Source: Liolophura sinensis
Lineage: Eukaryota > Mollusca > Polyplacophora > Chitonida > Chitonidae
DNA length: 64,000 bases
Direction: 5' to 3'
Assembly (NCBI RefSeq): GCF_032854445.1
Contig: NC_088305.1
Location: 16,603,717 to 16,667,716 of the forward strand
The notes beneath the pieces are model-generated. The model was not told where the DNA came from. It saw only the letters and a program-made list of their open reading frames with translations, and ran no database searches. A program made the translations under genes and the position numbers. Positions 56,906-64,000 of this stretch are shown in pieces. Position 1 is the first letter of the stretch, and the number at the start of each line of letters is the position of its first letter.

Positions 56906-57880
56906 GTTTCGGATCCAAATCTCCGGACTTCAAACTGTTCAGACCAGAGCTGAAAGAAATGTTGCACAATATGCTCGTAATTTGTAATCCAAACTTGAAC
57001 TCGATCCGTTTCATATTATAGTAAACATAAGCACTAAATGTCTATTAAAGTGAACATCAACACTGTGACAGAAGGTGACAGAAGAATCGCCCTACGTACA
57101 AAACTGCACCCAAAACTATTTTCATTTATTTTCCAGAATAACGCATACGCCATTCAGAGAATTTAAAGAAGGGGCCATTACTTTCTTCACAGGTATACCC
57201 TACGGAATTTATTCAAAGTAGCTATTTTCTGTAAAATATCTTCTAGTGAACTACATTTACCTTAAGTTCATTTTAATAAGCTTTACTGAATTTTTAGGTC
57301 CTGAAAATAGCGAAGAAACAGTGGGAAAATATGGTCCCAAAAACCCACCTCAGAAAATAACTGATTTGTTTTTTGGAATTTCTCATTAAGACAAATGTAA
57401 AAAAAAATAACATTTCAGTATTTCTGGAAACAGTGAACTACTACGTTTAATTGAGGAGACAGATCATTGACTTTATGTACATTTTAAAGATATTTTAGCT
57501 GTAAATGAAAGGGTTCCACCGACAGTGACCGAATATACAGTTGTGTATTCGGTATTTTTTGTGGGTAAAGTCGTTGTATTACCATGTAACTTCAGGACTA
57601 CAGGAATTATCCACATTTCACATTTTGTCGAATAGGGCTTCGGCATAGGCATTGGGCACTGTCTGCTAATGCATGCTTTTGACATAATCCGATAATATTA
57701 TGCCAAAATGTCACATAGTTGTAACATTTGAAAACAACACCAGCTAAATTAGACATCACAGATTTCCGAGTACTTAGTTAATTATATTCCCTAAACAACG
57801 GCCCACATCCACATATTCTCTTCAATAGCATCTCTGCTTTTTGACTGAAATATATCATACGGTGCAGTAAATTTATTTTC
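56906..57880. other. Upstream flank of the glycosyltransferase-like gene, no other gene
   Basis: A TATA-like ataatatg lies on the minus strand near 57013, about 110 bases upstream of the ATG. It is too weak to call a promoter. Open frames are short and lack motifs. Confidence 0.35.
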
Positions 57881-57884
57881 AATT

Positions 57885-58145
57885 TATTTATTAACTTGAT
57901 TAGTGTTCGACGCCGTACGCAATAAATTTATGACTTTTATGATTCAGGGCTCTCAGGTTTATGTGTGGAGGAATGCTGAAGGTCCAGGCTAAATCACCCA
58001 CCGTCGACAGGCATCTGACAAAACCCTTGATTAAAATCCACAGCCGAAAGGGCAAGCGCTGGATTCAAACTCACGAACTCTTTTGGTGAAGGGTAATCCC
58101 AGCCGACTAGAGCTATTAACCATCCAAGCCAGTGGAGGAGTATAA
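57885..58145 (-). mobile_element. Diverged SINE related to family A
   Basis: Contains tttattaacttgattagtgt tcgacgccgtacgcaata, then an unrelated middle, then a box B-like complement (ggattcaaactcacgaactc) and a head-like end (agctattaaccatccaagcc). It shares the tail and tRNA-like design with family A, but the body differs. Confidence 0.5.
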
Positions 58146-58838
58146 AATCTCCGAAAATGCCGAGTCGGAAAGAGTAGGAGGAAAGAGTAGAAATATTTAA
58201 CTAGTGGTTAAAAAGCCCTTAACTGAAATGTTGTGTGCAGAAATGTCCAAAATTTGTGCAAATTGTGCTCAAATATCAATAGCCGAATTCTCTGTTGCAA
58301 ACATGTCTTCACACACTGTCTAAAAAGATGACGTCACAAGGAATGAAATATACTTCACAAGCCCCCTAATTTCAGAGTTTGGTTGGTAAAAGAGTGCTAC
58401 GTATCACCTACCAAAATGCCGGAGTCAAAAGCCGAAGAGCTGAAAAGATTATCTCTGATATAACAAGAGTGTAAAAACGAGACTCAGTGATACTGAATGA
58501 GAGGTTTTATGATAATCAAAAAATTTTAGACAGGTAAGATGTTATATGACCTGAGATAGACTAAGCAAAGTCGAGGAGTTTTGTTCCCAAGCAACCGATA
58601 AACGATCGTCTTATTCATTATGGAACAACAGTGTAAAAAGACAACCAATCAATTAGACTGTGTGCTATAAATATGCATTAACCTTGTGCTAGATAGTCGG
58701 TACAAATGGTTGTTTACACACCGTTGTTAAGTAAACACTAGGTCATATCTCAGAGAACAAAGGTAAATCGGGTTCAAACAAATGGGTAAATCTTCCATTA
58801 AATTAGGGCTAATAAAGCCGGTGTTTTATAATATATGA
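58146..58838. other. No feature recognised
   Basis: Unique-looking A+T-rich DNA without long frames or repeats. Confidence 0.4.
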
Positions 58839-58839
58839 A

Positions 58840-59235
58840 AAGTATTGAGGGCGAAACCAGGGCAACGACGACAGTGAGTGAGTGAGTGAGTGCTTGGGGT
58901 TTAACGTCGTACTCAACAATTTTTCAGTCATATGACGACGAAGGAATCATTAGGGTGAATGTACGTGTAATGTGCCTCCTTGTTGCAGGACGGATTTCCA
59001 CCGCTCTTTTATTTAGTGCTGCTTCACTGAGACGACTTACCGAAGGGAAGTAAGCCGCCCCCGCCCGAGCCATTATACTGATACAGTGCTTGGGGTGCTT
59101 GCACTATCCCCTTCATGCTGAACGCCAAGCGAGGAAGTTACAACTTCCTCTTTTAAAGTCTTAGGTGTGACTCGATCAAGGATTGATCCTGGATCTACCG
59201 GTCCCGAAGCGGACGCTCTACCAACTTTCAGCCAA
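58840..59235 (-). mobile_element. SINE family B, near full length, (GAGT)n tail
   Basis: Read on the minus strand: head gttggtagagcgtccgcttc with ggatcaatcc as box B, ctaagactttaaaagaggaa gttgtaacttcctcgcttgg, 3' block cgtcatatgactgaaaaatt gttgagtacgacgttaaacc ccaagc and an (ACTC)n tail. It abuts a scrap of family C at 58845-58875. This is the best copy for defining the family. Confidence 0.85.
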
Positions 59236-59457
59236 AATTCAGCTGAGATCTCATTACAATTGTTCATATATCAAGTGTGGCGATCTAATTTATATCTAAT
59301 GTCACGACGAATATACAGACCGCGGATTAAGACGGATAAGACACAGTCATGAGCGCTAGGGATTTTGGACACTCTGTCCACATACACTTACAAGAGAATT
59401 ATACTCAATGTAAATTTAGATTGAAAGTGTTTGATAGAATAGCCTCGACACACCTGT

Positions 59458-59565
59458 TTTTGGAGTACAAATGTTACATGAGGCCGTATTTCACCGGTTA
59501 GGTGTGACCATTTGCCAACTGTCACACTGTCGTCGCTGCACTGGTTTTACGCTCGGTGCTGCGCG
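59458..59565 (+). repeat. Family C core
   Basis: Contains gaggccgtatttcaccggtt aggtgtgaccatttgccaac tgtcacactgtcgtcgctgc. This is among the copies closest to the apparent consensus. Confidence 0.75.
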
Positions 59566-60127
59566 TCTTTAAATATATTTGCTATACATGGATTGTTTAA
59601 GGCCATGCTGTTTAGTGAATGTGAAAAATTACTCTTTAAGAATTTCTGCATGTAGTGGTATACGAAAAAAAGGGTGGGTGTTGAAGGGCTTGGTGGGTGT
59701 TTGGTGTTTGTTTAAGGTGGAGGGGATACAATTTGTACCCATCGAAATACCTGTACGTTGATGATCCATGGCTTCCCCAAATGTCACACAGATAGCATTT
59801 CACTGGAAATTCAAGCAACTTGATGAACAACGAAATATTCAGTCAATAATAACACATAGAGGAACTAAAGAAGGCTTTGTTGCGTTTGGCGTAGCAGTGA
59901 AACAGTGATGAAATTCTATCAGTTATCTGTTTGTGAAGAATAGTAGTAAAGAGAGTAGATAAATATCACGTGGATATGTCCCTGTACGGTACATGTATTT
60001 AAAGATCTTTCAGTCTGTAGTTCTGAAGTGAAATGTTTGAATTTTTAAGAAATCACACGCAGTTGGTGCATGCATAGATTCTTTGCAATTGGACGAGAGT
60101 ACTTTTTTCCAAAATGTCTCTACCTCT

Positions 60128-60185
60128 TGTAGTGCCTTCGTTAAGTAGATGCCTTCGTTAAGTAGATGCCTTCGTTAAGTAAACA
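60128..60185. repeat. 17-bp triplication
   Basis: gccttcgttaagtagat is repeated three times head to tail (60138-60180), a small recent tandem. Confidence 0.85.
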
Positions 60186-60394
60186 GATGCAAAGCTCTAC
60201 ATTCTCCCATTATAACAATGTTTTGCAAAGTTTTCAAGCGTAGAGATAAATTTTTCATTCGCTCTCTATACTTCCGTCCCCTCAAAAGGAGATTTAGAGG
60301 CACATAACGTTTTTGAAATATTAAAGTTACCAGCAGTCATGACATGTTTACTAGGTATGATAAGATGCATTTCTAAAGTAGTCTAAAATTACTC

Positions 60395-60640
60395 TCGTCA
60401 AAGTAAAATGTATGCCGTAACTACGTAAATTGTTATAAAGACTTACAGCGTAGAGAGTAAAATCAGAGCCGCTCTGATATGATATCGGAATGATATCTGA
60501 GATATTTATACAGATAACCCGTTAAATACGGCTTCTTTTTCAATTTACGTCAGCTAGGGTTTTATTCTAGCTGTTCATGCAAAGGCTTAAATAATAACAA
60601 ATTCCCCCGACCCCTAGTACCATGGCTTAAGAAGAATTAC
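60395..60640 (-). repeat. Family C, inverted copy
   Basis: The reverse complement contains cttaagccatggtactaggg gtcggggg, gaataaaaccctagctgacg taaattg, agccgtatttaacgggttat and gattttactctctacgctgt. It is diverged in the gtcacactgtcg block. Confidence 0.7.
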
Positions 60641-60699
60641 ATTTTGAAAAATGCAAAAAAAAAAAATTGTTAATAAATGAAATGTTAAACTCGTCATTT

Positions 60700-61064
60700 C
60701 CATTTGCCATTATGATAGTTGGTGTAGGCAAATGTAGAAGAATCCATTTCACCAAAGCGCTTGGTGCTGAAGATTCACACAAAAAGTTGCGCTTCCCTGC
60801 CATATGTGCGGCTTACCTTGATTCGGCCAAGAAGATCGAATGTGGCATCTGGTAAGTAAAGTTATTTTAAACCATCACCTGGATACATTTGTATTCCTAC
60901 GACGCATTTTAAGTCTACATATACAGTGCAGTGTGGTGATCACATGAGACGACTATGTACGTCCAACCTGCTTGTCATACTGTGAAACAAATAAACGCTA
61001 TTGTGTTTTCTTTTCAGTTCCGGAGGAATATCGAGGCCTGCTATAAATAGATCTCGGTATAAAT
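60700..61064 (+). CDS. Two possible exons of an unrecognised gene
   Basis: Exon a ends at 60850 with ATCTG then GTAAGT, a strong donor. Upstream it reads HFTKALGAEDSHKKLRFPAI, CAAYLDSAKKIECGI, with a protein-like composition. Its left edge is uncertain (possible acceptors at about 60716 or 60730). Exon b, 61018-61064, follows gttttcttttcag and ends before GTAAGT. Joined in phase it gives ECGICSGGISRPAINRSRYK. I recognise no family. The strong splice sites on both sides are the main support. It could be part of a host gene or a transposon remnant. Confidence 0.35.
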
Positions 61065-61755
61065 GTAAGTATGCCGTCGATGGGTTCCGTACGCTCAGCC
61101 TTGAATGTGCATTTACCTGGGTCATGTATGCTTGGTTACAATGTAAAACACCATTCTGATGAATAATGTAACTACATTCTCCGTGTATGGCCCGTCAGTT
61201 GTGTGGTTTGAATTTTCATGTATCTGCCATATATAACTTCATCATAAGAGATGTGCTTAATTTTTAGAATAGGGGCTAGGCGTGATTATCATGCGTCTCG
61301 TAAATACATAGCTGATGAATCGCTTGCTACCAGCTATGAGTCATGCGAAACCACAGAAACTGCAGCTCACTGAAACTATAAAATGGCTTATGTTTAAACG
61401 ACAGCCATACTGAAAATGAGTCGATAAAATCGCATTTTCTAAAATAAGCTATGGAAGCTATGACAAGTTACAGAGGAAATTTCCCACGAGTAATGTACAA
61501 ACTTCCGCGCAAGATTGGTGGAATAGTCCCTTTTAAACGAGCCGGAGGAATCTGAAAATGGCATGCCCAAGAAAGTAATTGAATTCGCATCTCAATCGTA
61601 CGGAGACGTGACAGTTTATTTTCTTCCACCTCCCGCCGTGGAAGTAAACTCCATTTAATACCACATACAAACTTAACATATATTAATCTAAATGGTTCAC
61701 AGTATAGAGTTACAGTGAATGTCTTTGCTGTAATTATTTAATTAGATTCATTTTA
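61065..61755. other. No feature recognised
   Basis: No open frame, repeat or RNA-like structure stands out. Confidence 0.4.
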
Positions 61756-61757
61756 TA

Positions 61758-61940
61758 ATTAATTTACAATGGCCAACGTTATGGTGTGCGTAAACCAGGC
61801 AGAGCAAAGGGTAAGCTCACGACCATCCGCGGGTTTCTCACATGCCTTCCCGCGGGCGACTAGAGAGTCCCTATGAACCGGACTTGGAATTCACGGCGAT
61901 CGCCAGTACGGTAACTACTAGGCCATGGAGGCCCCTCCTG
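61758..61940 (-). mobile_element. SINE family A, diverged, tail eroded
   Basis: Contains tggccaacgttatggtgtgc, aaaccaggcagagcaaaggg, cacgaccatccgcgggtttc, box B complement ccggacttggaattcacggc and head end ctaggccatggaggcccc. Confidence 0.8.
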
Positions 61941-62304
61941 GCTGTAAATTCTGATATATCTCGATATATGCTTCCTCTATAGACTGTATTTTTCGGTGTA
62001 GGACATTACGGCAGCTCTGTATGTTTTTTTAGTGAATCGATGGTGTTCCCTCTGCATATGTATGTATCACGTTACCCTGTGTGGGAAAGGGCAGGTTTTC
62101 CAGTGTTTACTTCAGCAGTAAATTGTGCTAATATGCCTTCATCTCATGTAGTAAGTAAATCCTTCGACTATTACATCTGATTTATGGTCGAGTTAATGTC
62201 ATAGTAGTGACACAGGATACATGTAAGGAATTGCTGTAAGAAGAAAAGAGCATTCCCACTCTGGCAGGTTGGCTTTTGTTCACCGTCAGACTACATAGGA
62301 TTAC

Positions 62305-62420
62305 AGTGCAGAGAGTAAACTAGCGTAGCGAAGACACTGTGATAGCTGGCAAATGGTGACACGCAACAACTGAAATACAGTCTCTGTCAATTTACCTCAG
62401 TTTGGGTTTTATTTTAACGC
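62305..62420 (-). repeat. Family C core, inverted, next to the 42-bp array
   Basis: The reverse complement contains ataaaacccaaactgaggta aattgacagag, gtcaccatttgccagctatc acag and gtttactctctgcactgtaa. Confidence 0.7.
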
Positions 62421-62424
62421 CATG

Positions 62425-63625
62425 TGATGGCGAGGCTGTGCTGAGGAATGTATAACTGTACAGACCTGATGAGGACGCTGTACTGAGGAGTGTAAAACTG
62501 TACACATGTGATGGTGAGGCTATACTTAGGTGTGTAGAGCGGTACATATCTGATGGTGAGGTTGTACTGAGGAATATAAAATTGTACATATTTGAAGGTG
62601 AAGCTGTACTAAGGAGTGTAAAACTGTACACATGTGATGGTGAGCCGCTACTTTGGTGTGTAGAATTTTACACATGTGATGGTGAGGCTGTACTGAGGAA
62701 TGTAGAACTGTACACTTGTGATAGTGAGGCTATACTTAGGTGTGTAGAGTGGTACATATCTGATGGTGAGGTTGTACTGAGGAATATAAAATTGTACATA
62801 TTTGAAGGTGAAGCTGTACTAAGGAGTGTAGAACCGAACACATCTGATGGTGGGGCTGTACCAAGAAGTATATAACTGTACCCATGTTATGATGAAGGTG
62901 TACGGAGGAGTGTAGAACTGTACACATGTGATGATGAGGCTGTACTGGGGAGTGTAGAACTGTACACATGTGATGATGAGGCTGTACGTGTGGCTGTACG
63001 GGGTGTAGAACGGTACACAACTGATGGTTGGACTGTACTAAAAGTGTAGAACTGTACACATTTGATGGTGAGACTATAATGTGTAGCGTAGAACTGTACC
63101 CATGTTATGATGAAGGTGTACTGAGGAGAGTAGAACTGTACACATCTTATGGTGAGTCTGTACTGAGGAGTGTAGAACTGTACACATGTGATGATGAGGC
63201 TGTACGTGTGGCTTTACGGGGGGTAGAATCGTACACATCTGATTGCGAGGCTGTACTGACGAGCGTATAGCTCTACACATGGTGGGTGGGTTTTTGGTGG
63301 GTATTTGGCTGTGGGCTCTGTACATGATTTATATGTCAATTTGTTCAATATTTTTAATTTAAACGGCACAAACTCAATTCATAAGTTTGGTGGGGCTGTA
63401 CTAAGAGTGTAGAACTGTACTTCTGTATAAAGAGCGTAGAACTGTACACATCAGATGATGAGAGTGTACTGAGGAGTGTAGAGCTGTACACATGTGATGC
63501 CCCACCATCAGATGTGTTCGGTTCTACACTCCTCGGTACACCGGCTGTACTGAGGAATGTAGAACTGTACACATCTTATGGTGAGGCTGAACTGGGGAGG
63601 GTAGAACTATACACATCTGTTGGTG
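62425..63625. repeat. 42-bp minisatellite array
   Basis: About 27 units of gtagaactgtacacatgtga tggtgaggctgtactgagga gt. The period of 42 keeps frames open on both strands (VELYTCDGEAVLRS repeats on the plus strand). A break at about 63270-63390 contains unrelated sequence. One unit is inverted (63499-63533). The last unit runs in the same frame into the TIR remnant. Confidence 0.95.
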
Positions 63626-64000
63626 GAAGAGAACTTGTTACCAAAAACCTGACATCATCAAGAGAATCCATTTGGTTACGACGCTTTGTGTCTTACGAAT
63701 ACTCGGATCGAACTTTCATTCGTGAACAGGTTATTCCAAGTTTGGAAAGGGACGTAGGTTTAAAGCTCTGTATGGACAAGAGATATTTCATACCTAGACT
63801 CTATGTTACTGATAACATTCTACCCGCCATGCAGAACAACATGAAACCCTGATTTTCCTGTCCATCGAAGGTTACCGAAGAGCAAATGGTTTGTGCATGA
63901 GTTGATCATGGCTCGGATGGACAGGATTCATAGCGGCATAGAGGTACTGGTGATGGTTCTGAGTTAGAAAATACCGGCCAGTCAACTTTCCGCTGAGATC
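63626..64000 (+). pseudogene. Broken TIR domain, Toll-like receptor type, cut by window end
   Basis: The plus-strand frame reads ESIWLRRFVSYEYSDRTFIR, EQVIPSLERDVGLKLCMDKR, YFIPRLYVTDNILPAM, then stops at 63850. RFVSY is TIR box 1. KLCMDKR and FIP fit the box 2 region, although its usual P-G pair reads P-R here. The homology continues after the stop in other frames: TLIFLS from 63846 and KWFVHELIMARMDRIHSGIE from 63884, ending at a TAG (about 63965) before KIPASQLSAEI. Two frame changes and a premature stop make this a decayed copy. TIR domains signal through MyD88-type adaptors downstream of Toll-like receptors. No leucine-rich repeats or membrane helix are visible upstream, only the minisatellite. 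Confidence 0.85.

Noticed and set aside
62392-63572. VELYTCDGEAVLRS-type repeat protein and its antisense frames
   Set aside because: The 42-bp unit keeps frames open. Both strands are open and stops appear wherever the period slips.

Overview
The window looks like nuclear DNA of a lophotrochozoan invertebrate, most likely a mollusc or a brachiopod. The evidence is split genes with GT-AG introns, A+T-rich non-coding DNA, a metazoan-type chitin synthase spread over about 16 kb, a Toll-receptor-like TIR fragment, and very many tRNA-derived SINEs with (AAAT)n, (CATA)n or (GAGT)n tails. The species cannot be named from the sequence alone.

Three protein genes can be reconstructed. (1) 11995-15827, plus strand: a calmodulin-like EF-hand protein, four exons seen and the 5' end missing. 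(2) 34909-50588, plus strand: a chitin synthase in eight exons whose splice phases all agree (4263 nt, 1420 codons plus stop). One or more N-terminal exons are missing; a weak candidate is 30330-30407. (3) 56905-55481, minus strand: a type II membrane protein resembling a glycosyltransferase, with a 15-nt coding first exon and one large exon. At the right edge (63640-64000) lies a broken TIR domain joined to a 42-bp minisatellite. Weaker coding candidates are at 60700-61064 and around a CpG-rich stretch at 20540-20790.

The rest is repeats. At least eleven minisatellite arrays are present, with periods of 17, 20, 27, 30, 41, 42, 46, 52, 59, 60 and 65 bp. SINE family A has about 25 full or partial copies in both orientations; three have clear target-site duplications. 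SINE family B has six copies ending in a conserved 3' block and a 4-bp microsatellite. Family C is a dispersed element of at least 500 bp with about nine copies and no recognisable coding. A GC-rich inverted repeat pair (30740-31010 and 33955-34200) may mark the ends of an old DNA transposon. Most long open frames in these parts come from minisatellites whose unit is a multiple of three.

Layout: 1-540 minisatellite; 541-11340 mostly unrecognised; 11.3-15.8 kb EF-hand gene with SINEs in its introns; 15.8-30 kb intergenic with repeats; 30.3-50.6 kb chitin synthase locus, introns full of arrays and SINEs; 50.6-55.4 kb repeats; 55.5-56.9 kb glycosyltransferase-like gene; 57-62.4 kb repeats; 62.4-64 kb minisatellite plus TIR remnant. 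The genes show no shared pathway beyond two that may both handle sugars (chitin synthase and the glycosyltransferase-like protein), and nothing suggests co-regulation.

The most unusual points are a chitin synthase whose catalytic domain is interrupted by about 330 acidic, Ser/Thr-rich residues, and a 21-bp triplication that duplicates one of its splice acceptors while keeping the frame.
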